Counted from the stretch's first letter, positions 17,380 to 26,586 are shown. The stretch is DNA of 64,000 bases from Halopseudomonas laoshanensis (GCF_008365385.1 NZ_QOVF01000001.1:868001-932000), one strand, 5' to 3'. Numbers and translations: made by a program. Notes: generated from the letters alone by a model not told the origin.

Positions 17380-18111
17380 ATGGGAGAAGCAAAGCGCCGA
17401 CGGACTACCGGGGAACCAGCACCGCAGCGCGAGAAGCGCAAACACAAACAGTCGCTGCTATGGGGCGGCGGGCTGGTGGTGGTTCTGGCACTCGTCGGGT
17501 TAACGGTATACCTGGCCACACCTGGTAGCGGCCCCACTACCGCACTGCCAAGCGTGCCGGAAAACACGCCGCCGTTTCCCGCGGAACTGGATCGTTATGG
17601 CGTTGAACTGGGTGATCCGGATGCGCCCGTAGTGGTGCGCGAGTTCGCCGATTATCAATGCCCGGCATGTGCCAGCTTTGCTCGGGTACATGAGCAGTTG
17701 CGCACGGACTATATAGATACTGGCAAGGTGCGTCTGGTGTTCTTCGAGCTACCGCTGAGTCAGCATCGCAATGCGCTTCCTGCCGCACAGGCAGCCCGTT
17801 GCGCAGGGGATCAGGGTGCCTATTGGGCAATGCATGATCAATTGTTTGCCAGTCAATCCAGCTGGAGTGCGCAGGGTGATCCGCTGAGAATTTTCAACGG
17901 TTATGCTCAGAACCTGGAATTGAACGAAGGACGCTTTGAACGCTGCATGAATACGGAGCAGCGCCGCGATCAGGTAGAAGCCAGTGCGGCGATTGCGCAA
18001 CAGCTGCGAGTGGCGAGCACGCCTACCGTGCTGGTCGATAACATCCCGCTTACCCGGCCAGGCTGGGAGCAGCTGTCAGGGCTGATCGAGCAGCAGCTCG
18101 AAGATCAGTAA
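17380..18111 (+). CDS. Membrane-anchored DsbA-like thioredoxin-fold protein
   Basis: A 243-residue protein with a very basic cytosolic N-terminus (GEAKRRR ... REKRKHKQ), one TM helix (about 28-48), and a periplasmic thioredoxin_4/DsbA-like domain. Active site CPAC (FADYQCPACASF, about residues 85-96) and cis-Pro loop ASTPTV are present, so a thiol oxidoreductase role in the periplasm is likely. Two further Cys (in RCAGDQ and RCMNTE) may form a structural pair. The start at 17380 has AGG 9 nt upstream; ATG 17371 is possible. Confidence 0.85.
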   Translation: MGEAKRRRTTGEPAPQREKRKHKQSLLWGGGLVVVLALVGLTVYLATPGSGPTTALPSVPENTPPFPAELDRYGVELGDPDAPVVVREFADYQCPACASFARVHEQLRTDYIDTGKVRLVFFELPLSQHRNALPAAQAARCAGDQGAYWAMHDQLFASQSSWSAQGDPLRIFNGYAQNLELNEGRFERCMNTEQRRDQVEASAAIAQQLRVASTPTVLVDNIPLTRPGWEQLSGLIEQQLEDQ

Positions 18112-18124
18112 TTCAGTCGGATTG

Positions 18125-18661
18125 TTAGCTCTGTAGCGGATTGTCGACACCGGGTGATCGCGGTTCCTGGCCAATATGTGACAGGTCACGGGCGACCATG
18201 ATCACCTCATCGGCAGAGTACAGGTTGTTGATGACAGCCTCGACCTTGGCACCCAGCACAGCCGCGTAGAGTCGTTGTGCACTGTTGTCCGCGCGGGTTG
18301 TTATCAAGACATGTTTGAGCGCTGATCCATGCGTCGCCAGAATCGAGCGAACATCCTGCAGTGATTCGCTAATCAACTGTGTGCCAACGCCTTTGCCCTG
18401 AAATTCAGTTGATACGGCGATCTGTTCCAGTTCAAGTACCACTTCCGGGCGAAAGCCGCTTTTCTGGGTCCACAGGCAGTAGCCTATACATCGCTCATCA
18501 TGCGTCGCTATGTAAGCCAATATGCGCGGGTAGGCCACCAGGTTGCATGCCAGCCAGTGATAGGAATTGCGCTGTCGGATAAATGCGTCTTTGTGGATTT
18601 CTGCAGCTGCGACCAGATCATCCTGCTGCATGCGGCGAATAATACAAGGCTTCTGACGCAT
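18125..18661 (-). CDS. GNAT family N-acetyltransferase
   Basis: A 178-residue single GNAT domain: IRRMQQDDLVAAAEIHKDAF at the start, then LEQIAVSTEFQGKGVGTQLI with the acetyl-CoA loop Q-x-x-G-x-G (QGKGVG), and NSAQRLYAAVLGAK. It probably transfers acetyl from acetyl-CoA to an amine of unknown identity. It is convergent with the thioredoxin-fold gene, 13 bp from its stop. Confidence 0.82.
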   Translation of the reverse strand: MRQKPCIIRRMQQDDLVAAAEIHKDAFIRQRNSYHWLACNLVAYPRILAYIATHDERCIGYCLWTQKSGFRPEVVLELEQIAVSTEFQGKGVGTQLISESLQDVRSILATHGSALKHVLITTRADNSAQRLYAAVLGAKVEAVINNLYSADEVIMVARDLSHIGQEPRSPGVDNPLQS

Positions 18662-18723
18662 GAGGGTGTTCCATGTTATCTATCCAGAAACCTGCATGGC
18701 TCCGGGGTATAAGGTGGTATCAA

Positions 18724-18777
18724 GAGGGAAGCGCCGGAGAGGCGCTCCCCATGGGTCTAGACTGAAAAGTGTCTAGA
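18724..18777. repeat. Two small hairpins downstream of the HPF-like gene
   Basis: GGGAAGCGCC-GGAGA-GGCGCTCCC (about 18726-18749) and TCTAGAC...GTCTAGA (18756-18777). They lie just past the HPF-like stop and before the GNAT start, and may act as terminator and mRNA 3' end for the HPF-like gene. Confidence 0.35.
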
Positions 18778-18789
18778 GTGAAACGCTAG

Positions 18790-19215
18790 TCAGCTATTGC
18801 CCAGCTCGTGTTGCCGAGCGAGAAACTCTTCCTGCAATAGGGCGTCTTTGACCGCTTTGGGCTCTTCGTCCTGCAAGGGGTCGCTGAGCAGTTTGGCGGG
18901 CGTGCCTTTGGCTTCCAGTTTGCCCATCAGGTGCTCCAAGGCATGGCGTGCCTTGGTGGCGGCGCCGTTAACTGCCTGTTCCAGAGATTCGGCCTTGTGC
19001 GTGACAGACATGGCCTGATGGCCTTTGGGACGAAGTTCGATCTGACAACGCTTGTCGTCGGTTCCAGCCTTATGCGCATTCTCGTCGCTAAGGTGTATTT
19101 CGACTCGGGTGAGGTAATCATCGAAGTGATCAAGTTGGTCGGTGACTGTAGCGCTGACCCATTCCTGCAGCCGTGCGCTGCCTTGAATGTGCTTGCTGTT
19201 GACCTGTACCTGCAT
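18790..19215 (-). CDS. HPF/RaiA-family ribosome-associated protein
   Basis: A 141-residue protein: sigma-54 modulation/HPF domain in the first 100 residues (MQVQVNSKHIQGSARLQEWV, VEIHLSDENAHKAGTDDKRCQIELRPKG, LEQAVNGAATKARHALEHLMGKLE), followed by a 35-residue acidic tail. Family members bind the 30S decoding centre to hibernate or protect ribosomes. The His/Gly-rich middle and tail differ from housekeeping HPF next to rpoN, so this is likely a second, stress-type member. AGGAA precedes the ATG by 6 nt. Confidence 0.78.
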   Translation of the reverse strand: MQVQVNSKHIQGSARLQEWVSATVTDQLDHFDDYLTRVEIHLSDENAHKAGTDDKRCQIELRPKGHQAMSVTHKAESLEQAVNGAATKARHALEHLMGKLEAKGTPAKLLSDPLQDEEPKAVKDALLQEEFLARQHELGNS

Positions 19216-19358
19216 AGGAAATTCCTTATGGTTATTTACCTGCGCTTCAACGCCTTGCGGCGATCAAAGTTCCCACTTGCGAAGAGCCGACTTTGCGCAT
19301 TGCATTTGCGACCCTTCCACTGTTCCAAATTGCGCCATCAGCCGGCGCTTGGCAAGCC

Positions 19359-19649
19359 TCATTCGTTGATCGGTTGATCGTCATCCTGAATGGCGTCTTC
19401 GTCGGTATTCATTTCATCACTTATTTCATCGCCCATTTCATCCAGGCCGACATCGTCATAGGGGTTGGTTGTTTCCGCACCCTCGCGCGTGTTCGGCACC
19501 TGGGCGGAGCCACCGATCTCAGCTTCTGTATCCGAATCCCGGGTATGCTCGGCTCCGTGATCTGCGGCGTGCTCGTCGGCAAGCGCAGGGGCGGCCATTC
19601 CCAGGACGCTGAGCGCCAGGGCGGCAGTGAGTAATCTGAAAGTAGGCAT
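19359..19649 (-). CDS. Small acidic periplasmic protein, unknown
   Basis: A 96-residue protein with a Sec signal (cleavage after APALA) and a very acidic, probably disordered mature part of about 72 residues (DEHAADHGAEH early, DEMGDEISDEMNTDEDAIQDDD late). No domain recognised; His and Asp/Glu clusters could bind cations. The ATG at 19649 has AGGAG 8 nt upstream; a GTG two codons earlier is unlikely. Confidence 0.6.
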   Translation of the reverse strand: MPTFRLLTAALALSVLGMAAPALADEHAADHGAEHTRDSDTEAEIGGSAQVPNTREGAETTNPYDDVGLDEMGDEISDEMNTDEDAIQDDDQPINE

Positions 19650-19836
19650 GGACACTTCTCCTGTTAGGCAGCCTGAAGGGGTAATGATGAGTGCATGTTA
19701 TGGCAGGCTACTAAGTGATAGACAGGCAATCCCCTCGGCTGTTCAGTCTGGCAGTGAAGTTTTAAAAACCCGCGAGCCAATGCCGTATTTTGTTGCTAGA
19801 GTTCCTCGCTATCGACCCATCCTGGCAGAGTAAAAA

Positions 19837-20469
19837 ATGAGTATCGAAACCTGGCTGGCCTTTCTGCTGGCGTGCTGGATCATCAGCTTGTCGCCTGGCG
19901 CCGGTGCTATCGCGTCCATGTCCAGTGGCCTGAATTACGGCTTCCTGCGCGGCTACTGGACGGCCCTCGGTTTGCAGTTCGGACTGCTGTTGCAGATCGC
20001 CGTCGTGGCTGCTGGTGTCGGCGCTTTGCTGGCAACTTCTGAGCTGGCCTTCAGGTTGATCAAATGGTTTGGGGTCGGCTATTTACTCTTCCTGGCCTGG
20101 CGTCAATGGCGCGCAGCACCGGTGGATATGCATGCAGCTTCTTTGACCAGACCGGTAGGTCGGCCGCTAAGCCTGGTCATGCGCGGCTTTCTGATCAACG
20201 CCAGTAATCCGAAAGCGGTGGTGTTCATGTTGGCGGTGCTGCCGCAATTTCTGGATCTGAGCAGGCCGTTGCTGGGTCAGTATCTGCTGATTGCCATAAC
20301 CATGGTGGTGGTTGATCTGATCGTCATGGCGGGCTATACCGGCCTGGCGGCGCGTGTACTGGGATTGCTGCGCTCACCGCGGCAACAGCGGCTGCTCAAC
20401 CGTACCTTTGCCGGGTTGTTTGCCGGCGCCGCAGGGCTTCTGGCCTGCGTCCGTCGGGCTGCCAACTGA
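19837..20469 (+). CDS. LysE/RhtB family exporter
   Basis: A 210-residue inner-membrane protein with about six TM helices. The N-terminal LysE/RhtB signature is clear (SLSPGAGAIASMSSGLNYGFLRGYWTALG), as is the FLINASNPKAVVFMLAVLPQF segment. Members export amino acids or homoserine lactones by proton exchange. Substrate not assignable. The gene ends 58 bp before the potassium-channel start and may be co-transcribed with it. Confidence 0.88.
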   Translation: MSIETWLAFLLACWIISLSPGAGAIASMSSGLNYGFLRGYWTALGLQFGLLLQIAVVAAGVGALLATSELAFRLIKWFGVGYLLFLAWRQWRAAPVDMHAASLTRPVGRPLSLVMRGFLINASNPKAVVFMLAVLPQFLDLSRPLLGQYLLIAITMVVVDLIVMAGYTGLAARVLGLLRSPRQQRLLNRTFAGLFAGAAGLLACVRRAAN

Positions 20470-20527
20470 ACCCTTCGCCGTCTATCTGAGTCTGACCGCA
20501 TACCATCATCAGGCATGGAGGACACAG

Positions 20528-21505
20528 ATGCTGTTGGTCATTCTGGCGGTCTTTGTTTTACTGCTGACACTGTGGGATGTGTTTATTACGGTGTTCAGTA
20601 CGCAGGGGGCAGGGCCACTGTCCTATCGTTGGGGTAAATGGATCTGGGCTGGGCTGCTGCACGTGCACCGGCGGCGGCCGATCCATCGGGTACTGTCGCT
20701 GGCGGGACCCTTCGTGCTGCTCAGCAGCATTCTGCTCTGGTACTGTCTGATTGGGCTGGCGCTGCTGCTGATTTTCTCGGTGCAGCCCGACTCGGTAGTG
20801 CACGGCAGTTCGAATGCGCCGGCGTCGCTGGAGACGCGTTACTACTTCATTAACACCACTCTGTCCGGACTCGGCTATGGTGACTGGGTGCCGTCGGCGT
20901 TTCCATGGACGTTGCTGGCAACCATGGGAACCCTGACTGGAACGGTGGTGCTGACGGTCTCTCTGTCCTATGTGTTGTCCGTAGTGTCGGCGGCGATCGA
21001 TCGCAAGAAGTTGGCGCAGTCGGTTTTTGGCATGGGCGCGAGCGTAACGCAGGTTATAGACAACGCCAGATTGAGCGATCCGCGCGATTCGCTGAAAAAT
21101 CATTTTCTGACCACTGCGGGAGAGATTGATCACCAGCGACTCAAGCACCTGGCTTATCCGATATTGGCGTATTTTCATGCCACTTCGGTGGATTTTTCTC
21201 CAGCGCGTGCTGTGTTGCTGTTGGCGGATACCTGCTTTGTGTTGCAGGTAGCTGCTCCAGATCGGCGCGCGCCAGTGGGCGTGTTGCAGGTAGCCAATAG
21301 CAGTATCCACAACTTTGCCCAGTTACACGCTTCCGGGGCGACCGTTGAGCAAGATCCTGATTGTCCGGAACCGTTGCTGGCAGCAGCGGCTAAGCAGGGT
21401 GCGGCGATCAATAGTGAGGAATTTAAACAGGCGCTGGGCAACTACCTGCCATGCCGTGCTCGATTACTTGCACTGTGCCGGGCAGATGGTTGGCAGGTAG
21501 GCTGA
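20528..21505 (+). CDS. Two-TM potassium channel family protein
   Basis: A 325-residue protein. An N-terminal TM helix (MLLVILAVFVLLLTLWDVFI), a second hydrophobic helix (about 60-84), then the pore loop with a selectivity filter TLSGLGYGDW (GYGD, about 122-125) and a following TM helix. The C-terminal 180 residues are cytosolic and show no RCK/NAD domain that I recognise. A cation (K+) channel is the best reading. ATG 20528 has GGAGG with 6 nt spacing; the frame is open upstream but overlaps lysE. Confidence 0.82.
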   Translation: MLLVILAVFVLLLTLWDVFITVFSTQGAGPLSYRWGKWIWAGLLHVHRRRPIHRVLSLAGPFVLLSSILLWYCLIGLALLLIFSVQPDSVVHGSSNAPASLETRYYFINTTLSGLGYGDWVPSAFPWTLLATMGTLTGTVVLTVSLSYVLSVVSAAIDRKKLAQSVFGMGASVTQVIDNARLSDPRDSLKNHFLTTAGEIDHQRLKHLAYPILAYFHATSVDFSPARAVLLLADTCFVLQVAAPDRRAPVGVLQVANSSIHNFAQLHASGATVEQDPDCPEPLLAAAAKQGAAINSEEFKQALGNYLPCRARLLALCRADGWQVG

Positions 21506-21612
21506 GCCAACGCTTGCCATCTCACCGGGGCAGGGGTTTATCGCGTTGGTAGGGTTGCCCAATTGGGAGCGCTTCAATAGCATGCTGGAACATCAATCAA
21601 GAGGACGTTTTA

Positions 21613-21900
21613 ATGTCAAATGAAGGTTACCACGAACCCGTATCCGAGCTGAGCGACGAGACCCGAGACATGCACCGCGCCATTGTGTCGCTGATGGAAG
21701 AACTGGAAGCCATGGACTGGTACAACCAGCGCGTCGACGCGTGCAAGGATGCCGACCTCAAGGCTGTGCTCAAGCACAACCGTGACGAAGAGAAAGAACA
21801 CGCCGCGATGACCCTGGAATGGATCCGCCGGCGCGATCCGGTATTTGATAAGGAGCTACGTGACTGGCTGTTCACCGATAAGGATCTGGCCCACCACTGA
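21613..21900 (+). CDS. Encapsulated-ferritin-type (EncFtn) protein without encapsulin
   Basis: A 95-residue two-helix ferritin-like protein matching EncFtn, which forms a decamer whose ferroxidase centre is made at a dimer interface. Metal ligands are present: E30 and E32 in SLMEELEAMDWY, E60 and H63 in DEEKEH. Known EncFtn proteins carry a C-terminal peptide that docks to the encapsulin shell; this one stops right after LFTDKDLAHH and has none. No encapsulin gene lies in the window. It could act as a free iron oxidase, or the shell may be encoded elsewhere. AGAGGA precedes the ATG. Confidence 0.82.
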   Translation: MSNEGYHEPVSELSDETRDMHRAIVSLMEELEAMDWYNQRVDACKDADLKAVLKHNRDEEKEHAAMTLEWIRRRDPVFDKELRDWLFTDKDLAHH

Positions 21901-21914
21901 TCCTGAGTGATGGT

Positions 21915-22709
21915 TTATTCCATCACCCTGACCGACTCGATGACCGTGTCCAGCACGTAGGCGATACCCGGCTCATCGGCTCGCGGGTTAGCGACGACAA
22001 AGCGTTGCAGGCGCAGAATATTGCGTGTGCCAGGTTGATGCTCAAAACCTTCGATGCCTTGGTAAAGCAGCGTCCATTCACTGTCCGAGGTTTTCAGACC
22101 TTGAGCGTCGTACGTTAGCTCGCGCACTCGCATACATTGATAATCAGGAATCAACGGGTGTGGACAGGCGACGGTCTGCGCCTGCACCTCCATGAACAGG
22201 GTTTCACCCTCACTGCCATAGCGTGTTTGCGGGGTAGCCTTGCCTTGCAATATGAGTTTGCCGGCTTCATCGCTGCTCAAAGTCAGCCTGGGGCTGTGCG
22301 GGTGTGCCTCCAGCGCCATTTCCAATGGGGTTTCCAGGTAGGTCTTGATGCTCCCTTCACGGAGCATCAATGGCTGTTCACAGGCCATCATGGTTTGCAT
22401 CAGATTGCCGGCAACCAGGTCATCACCCTTGATGCTGTAGGAGCCGCTGAGCCGGTTGCAGGCGCCGGACACGTTGATCATGTTGTTATCAAATCGCAGT
22501 TGCAACGGTTCGGCATCGCCGCCGAAAAGGTCCTGATTGCGATTGCCATGCTGATCTTCGGCTTCTTCCAGAGTCCAGTAGTAGGCAGGCAGCAGCTCAT
22601 CAGCGGAGGCTGGGGCAGCGTCTGAATCGCCTTTCAGGCTGGCGCAGCCGGAAAGGGCCAGAGTGGTAATCAATGCGCAGGTAACGGCAGCGGGTTTTGT
22701 GAGAAGCAT
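21915..22709 (-). CDS. META and DUF4377 domain lipoprotein
   Basis: A 264-residue outer-membrane-type lipoprotein: signal with lipobox LSGC (C22). An N-terminal META/HslJ-like domain holds the typical NVSGACNRLSGSYSIKGDDLV and MTMMACEQPLMLRE pattern, and the C-terminal part (VACPHPLIPDYQCMRVREL ... GIEGFEHQPGTRNILRL) is DUF4377. Such proteins are tied to heat, oxidative or antibiotic stress; the molecular task is unknown. Convergent with the EncFtn gene. Confidence 0.82.
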   Translation of the reverse strand: MLLTKPAAVTCALITTLALSGCASLKGDSDAAPASADELLPAYYWTLEEAEDQHGNRNQDLFGGDAEPLQLRFDNNMINVSGACNRLSGSYSIKGDDLVAGNLMQTMMACEQPLMLREGSIKTYLETPLEMALEAHPHSPRLTLSSDEAGKLILQGKATPQTRYGSEGETLFMEVQAQTVACPHPLIPDYQCMRVRELTYDAQGLKTSDSEWTLLYQGIEGFEHQPGTRNILRLQRFVVANPRADEPGIAYVLDTVIESVRVME

Positions 22710-22862
22710 TGGCTAGAGCCCTGTCCTTGGAAGTAAGGGGCAGGATTATAGTACTGAAATACATTGGTTGACAGGCGGCGACTTTGACCAATAAAGCAAG
22801 CAGTGGTCGGCAGGCTGCGCGGGCCAGCCAGTAGGGCCACCCGCATCAGCCTCAGAGCAAGA

Positions 22863-23327
22863 TTACATTTGTGATTGCAGGAAATTTTCCAGACCGACTT
22901 TATCGATAAGACCTTTCTGGGTTTCCAGCCAGTCGACGTGCTCTTCCTCGGACTCAAGGATGCTTTCGCACAGCTCACGGCTACCGTAATCCGCGACGCT
23001 TTCGCAATAGGCGATGGCTTCACGCAGATCCGGTATGGCTTTCATTTCCAGTCTCAAGTCGCAATCGATGATTTCCGGCACAGTCTCGCCGATCATCAGC
23101 TTGCCCAGATCCTGAAGATTCGGCAGACCTTCGAGAAACAGAATGCGCTTGACCAGCATGTCGGCGTGTTTCATTTCGTCGATGGACTCGTGATATTCAT
23201 GGTCACCCATCTTGTTCAAGCCCCAGTCCTGCAGCATGCGTGCGTGCAAAAAGTACTGGTTAATGGCTACCAGCTCATTGCCCAGGATGATGTTCAGATG
23301 TTGGATGACCTTTCTGTCGCCTTTCAT
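22863..23327 (-). CDS. bfr: Bacterioferritin
   Basis: A 154-residue haem-containing ferritin that oxidises Fe(II) and stores iron in a 24-mer shell. Ferroxidase ligands E18, E51, H54, E94, E127 and H130 are all present, and M52 is the haem-bridging Met, in exact register with E. coli Bfr numbering. Bfd, its electron donor for iron release, is encoded separately at 30900-31103. Upstream sequence shows no convincing Fur box. Confidence 0.95.
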   Translation of the reverse strand: MKGDRKVIQHLNIILGNELVAINQYFLHARMLQDWGLNKMGDHEYHESIDEMKHADMLVKRILFLEGLPNLQDLGKLMIGETVPEIIDCDLRLEMKAIPDLREAIAYCESVADYGSRELCESILESEEEHVDWLETQKGLIDKVGLENFLQSQM

Positions 23328-23543
23328 GACTGCTTCCTCGCGTTTATCAAGTGTTGAGTTTGGTCATCGCTGGCAGGGCTGTCAAATGGCTGTTGGGGTA
23401 AATCGTTGAAATACCTGGAGTAATGATTTTGATCCGCATTTGTCGATTTGTCCGGGTCTGGAACGACTGATACTCAGGTAGCGTGTATCAATGCGCAGAC
23501 CTGATTTTCTATCCCGACAATGGTACTGACAGTGGAGAATTTT

Positions 23544-23897
23544 ATGCTTTATGTAGACGGCTTTGTGGTCGCGGTGCCTACTGCGAATAAAGAGAAATAT
23601 CGCCAGCATGCGGCTGACGCCGCTGTGGTTTTCAAGGACCATGGCGCGTTGAGTCTGGTTGAATGCTGGGGCGACGATGTGCCGGATGGCGAGGTCACCT
23701 CCTTTCCGATGGCGGTCAAATTGCGTGATGACGAGACGGTGGTTTTTTCCTGGATCACCTGGCCGTCCCGAGAAGTGCGCGATGTGGGTATGGAGAAAGT
23801 CATGGCTGATCCGCGTCTTGACATGGAAAACAATCCTATGCCGTTTGATGGCAAACGCATGATCTACGGTGGTTTTCAGATGATCGTCGACGCCTGA
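23544..23897 (+). CDS. DUF1428 family protein
   Basis: A 117-residue small cytosolic protein of the DUF1428 (YbaA-like) family, with a dimeric alpha-beta-barrel-like fold: MLYVDGFVVAVPTANKEKY, LVECWGDDVPDGEVTSFP, FSWITWPSREVRD, DGKRMIYGGFQ. No biochemical role is known. Such genes are commonly found near YCII/DGPF and VOC genes, as here. ATG 23544 with GGAG 6 nt upstream. Confidence 0.85.
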   Translation: MLYVDGFVVAVPTANKEKYRQHAADAAVVFKDHGALSLVECWGDDVPDGEVTSFPMAVKLRDDETVVFSWITWPSREVRDVGMEKVMADPRLDMENNPMPFDGKRMIYGGFQMIVDA

Positions 23898-23949
23898 TGG
23901 GGTGACTCAGGCTGGCGTTGCCGCTGTGCAACAGCCAGCCTGAGCTATA

Positions 23950-24318
23950 TCAAACACTCTGGTCTTTCGGCGGCAGTTCCCGCACCGGTCGCACCTCTAC
24001 ACTGCCAAGCCTGGCGGGAGGGATGTGGCTGGCCAGTTGCAGTGCTTCGTTCAGGTCTCGCGCTTCGAGCATATAGAAACCGGCCAGCTGTTCTTTGGTT
24101 TCGGCGAAGGGCCCATCGGAAATAATGGCTTCTCCATCGCGTACCCGTACGGTGGTCGCGTTGCTGATCGGCTGCAGCGCCTGGCCCGCCAGGTAGTGGC
24201 CTTTCTCCGTAAGATTCTCGACGCAGCGAATGCATTGCTGGTTCAGATCATGCCACTCCTGTTCCGTCATCGCGTTGATCAGGCTTTCCTGATAATAAAC
24301 CAGTGCCAGGTATTTCAT
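23950..24318 (-). CDS. YCII-related (DGPF) protein
   Basis: A 122-residue YCII-fold protein. The family hallmark SDGPFAETKEQLAGFYML is at about 67-84. YCII proteins have a His-Asp site able to act on small substrates, but function is unproven. The second ATG is the start, with GGGAG 6 nt upstream. It is last in a run of minus-strand genes led by the ECF42-type sigma factor; DGPF proteins are the known genomic partners of that sigma group. Confidence 0.86.
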   Translation of the reverse strand: MKYLALVYYQESLINAMTEQEWHDLNQQCIRCVENLTEKGHYLAGQALQPISNATTVRVRDGEAIISDGPFAETKEQLAGFYMLEARDLNEALQLASHIPPARLGSVEVRPVRELPPKDQSV

Positions 24319-24349
24319 CGTCATCTCCCTTTTCTATGCTGAGCTGGTT

Positions 24350-25213
24350 CTATGCTGAAGCAGTGGTTGTTTGCGCGCAGTTCTCTATGGGTGCAACCCC
24401 GGCATTCAGCATCCAGGCAATCCCGAAGCGGTCGGTCAACATGCCAAAACCTTCAGCCCAGAAGGTTTTATCGAAGGGCATTTGCACCGAGCCGCCGGTA
24501 GCCAATTGGTCAAATACCACGCGCGCGTCTTGCGCCTTGTCGTACTGCAGTTGCACACAGTGGCCCCGAGGTGACTGGTAGCAGTCGCCCATCATGTCTG
24601 CGGCCATGATGATATAGCGGCCGATCTGGATCTCGGAATGGATGATCAACTCCTGGCACTCGGGTGGAACCTCACTGGCGGCCGGGGTTTCGGCGTGGGT
24701 CAGCATGGCGACGACCCGCGCACCCAGTACCTCGGCATACCAGTTCATTGCTTCGCGACAATTGCCGTTGAACACCAGATGCATGCTGACGCTACTGGGT
24801 CTGCGGGCCATGCTGGCGGCCATCTGCCGATGTTGATCAAGACCAGCGCCCGGTACAAAATCCTCGAGGTCGAAATAGCGCCGTAGTTCCAGAGTGACGT
24901 TGCCTTCGTTATCCATCCGCGGCCATTTGCAGGCCCACGCGATGGCTTCTTCCCGCGAATCGACATCCAGAATGCTGTAGCCGGCCAGCAGTTCGCGGGT
25001 TTCTGTGAAGGGGCCATCAGTGACCGTCGGCACGCCATCACGAAAGGTAATGCGACAACCCTCGGAACTGGGGCTCAGGCCATTGCCGTCGACGAATACA
25101 CCGGCGTCGAGCATTTGCTGGTTGTAACTTGCCATGGTCGCGAGCATCTCATTGCTCGGCATTTCACCGCGCTCCGTCCGGTCATCGGCCTTGCGCATCA
25201 ACATGTATTTCAT
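24350..25213 (-). CDS. Fusion of YCII (DGPF) and PhnB-like VOC domains
   Basis: A 287-residue two-domain protein. Residues 1-115 are a YCII domain (TDGPFTETRELLAGYSIL); residues about 138-280 are a PhnB/DUF899-type vicinal-oxygen-chelate domain (SVSMHLVFNGNCREAMNWYAEVLGARVV ... DRFGIAWMLN). The two domains are usually encoded by separate genes beside an ECF42 sigma factor, so the fusion supports a common pathway. No substrate can be assigned. It lies 78 bp downstream of the sigma gene. Confidence 0.85.
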   Translation of the reverse strand: MKYMLMRKADDRTERGEMPSNEMLATMASYNQQMLDAGVFVDGNGLSPSSEGCRITFRDGVPTVTDGPFTETRELLAGYSILDVDSREEAIAWACKWPRMDNEGNVTLELRRYFDLEDFVPGAGLDQHRQMAASMARRPSSVSMHLVFNGNCREAMNWYAEVLGARVVAMLTHAETPAASEVPPECQELIIHSEIQIGRYIIMAADMMGDCYQSPRGHCVQLQYDKAQDARVVFDQLATGGSVQMPFDKTFWAEGFGMLTDRFGIAWMLNAGVAPIENCAQTTTASA

Positions 25214-25291
25214 GTCCTTCTCTCCATAAGCTGAACGTTAATGAGTGCTACATGGATGAGTCGGGGAGCAAAGCGCGAAATCGACAGCCAT

Positions 25292-26548
25292 TTAACTTTT
25301 TTGCGATCTATCTGTTTGAGTAGCGGCCAACGCCAAGGTATCAAGCCGCTGCTGCAGAAAGCGCTGTTCCGGCCCGAGCTGGACCAGTTGCAGCGCTTGT
25401 TGGTAAGCCTCTCGCGCTGCTGACAGCTGACCTGAACGGCGCAAAAGGTCGGCGCGCGCCGCGGGCAACAAATGGTAGTTCTGCAGTGCCGGGGCATCAG
25501 TGAGCACATCCAGCAAGGCCAGACCTGCTTGCGGGCCATCGCGCATGGCCACGGCCACGGCGCGGTTCAGCGCGATGACCGGGGAGGGGTTGCGTTGCAG
25601 CAAAACGTCATACAGACCGATTATTTGGGTCCAGTCAGTATTGGCGGTACTGCTGGCCTCGGCGTGTACCGCAGCGATCGCTGCCTGGAGCGTGTAGCTC
25701 CCCGCAGGCGGGCGCTGTAACGCCGCTTCCAGCCAGCGGACACCTTCGTTGATCTGCGTCTGGTGCCAGAGGCTGCGGTCCTGATCCTCCAATGTGATCA
25801 GTTCACCCTGGGTTGATTGCCGGGCATCGCGACGCGAATCCTGCAGCAACATCAACGCCAGCAATCCGTAGACTTCGGTATCAGGCAGCAAGTTGGCCAT
25901 CAAGGTGCCGAGCCGGATAGCTTCCCGGGCCATGTCAATGTTGACCACGTGCTCGCCGCTGGTGCTTGAATAGCCCTCGTTGAACACCAAATAAATGACC
26001 TGCAATACGCTGTGTAAACGTTGCGGCAGCGCTTTACGTTCGGGCACGTCATAGGGGATGCCAGCTTCGCGGATCTTGCGCTTGGCCCTTACGATCCGCT
26101 GCGCCACGGTCGCCGGTTGCTGGAGCAGTGCTCGCGCGACCTGCTCGGTGCTCAGACCGCACATTTCCCGCAGGGTCATGGCCAGTTGGGTTTCTATAGC
26201 TAATGCAGGGTGGCAACAAGTGAAAATCAGCCGCAGTTGATCGTCGGCGATGCTGTCTTCGTTCAACTCGTGGGTGGGAACGTCATCCAGGTCCAGGCGC
26301 TGCAAATGTTGGCTGGCCGTCTGGCGGCGGCGAATCTGGTCTATCCCCTTGTGCCTGCCGGTACTGACCAGCCAGGCACGCGGGTTGTCGGGTACACCCT
26401 GCAGCGGCCATTGCTGCAATGCCGCGGCGAAGGCCTCCTGCATGGCTTCTTCGGCCAGCTCGAAATCACCCAATAGCCGAATCAGGGTAGCCAGGACCCG
26501 CCGCGACTCGCGCTGATAAACTAGATCGACTTGCGTGCTAACGGACAT
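25292..26548 (-). CDS. ECF42-type RNA polymerase sigma factor with C-terminal TPR-like extension
   Basis: A 418-residue sigma factor: sigma2 (VLATLIRLLGDFELAEEAMQEAFAAAL ... AWLVSTGRHKGIDQIRRR), sigma4 (LAMTLREMCGLSTEQVARALLQQPATVAQRIVRAKRKIRE, about 122-161), then a 230-residue helical extension (DUF6596 plus TPR-like). ECF42 factors lack a classical anti-sigma factor and rely on the extension; they neighbour DGPF/YCII genes, exactly as here. Likely autoregulated with the downstream YCII and YCII-VOC genes. Confidence 0.88.
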   Translation of the reverse strand: MSVSTQVDLVYQRESRRVLATLIRLLGDFELAEEAMQEAFAAALQQWPLQGVPDNPRAWLVSTGRHKGIDQIRRRQTASQHLQRLDLDDVPTHELNEDSIADDQLRLIFTCCHPALAIETQLAMTLREMCGLSTEQVARALLQQPATVAQRIVRAKRKIREAGIPYDVPERKALPQRLHSVLQVIYLVFNEGYSSTSGEHVVNIDMAREAIRLGTLMANLLPDTEVYGLLALMLLQDSRRDARQSTQGELITLEDQDRSLWHQTQINEGVRWLEAALQRPPAGSYTLQAAIAAVHAEASSTANTDWTQIIGLYDVLLQRNPSPVIALNRAVAVAMRDGPQAGLALLDVLTDAPALQNYHLLPAARADLLRRSGQLSAAREAYQQALQLVQLGPEQRFLQQRLDTLALAATQTDRSQKS

Positions 26549-26586
26549 GGAAGTATCTGCAGCGTGATTGAAAGACAGGCAGTGTT

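Noticed and set aside
21613-23327. An encapsulin operon around the EncFtn gene
   Set aside because: No shell-protein gene on either side; neighbours are a potassium channel and a META lipoprotein.
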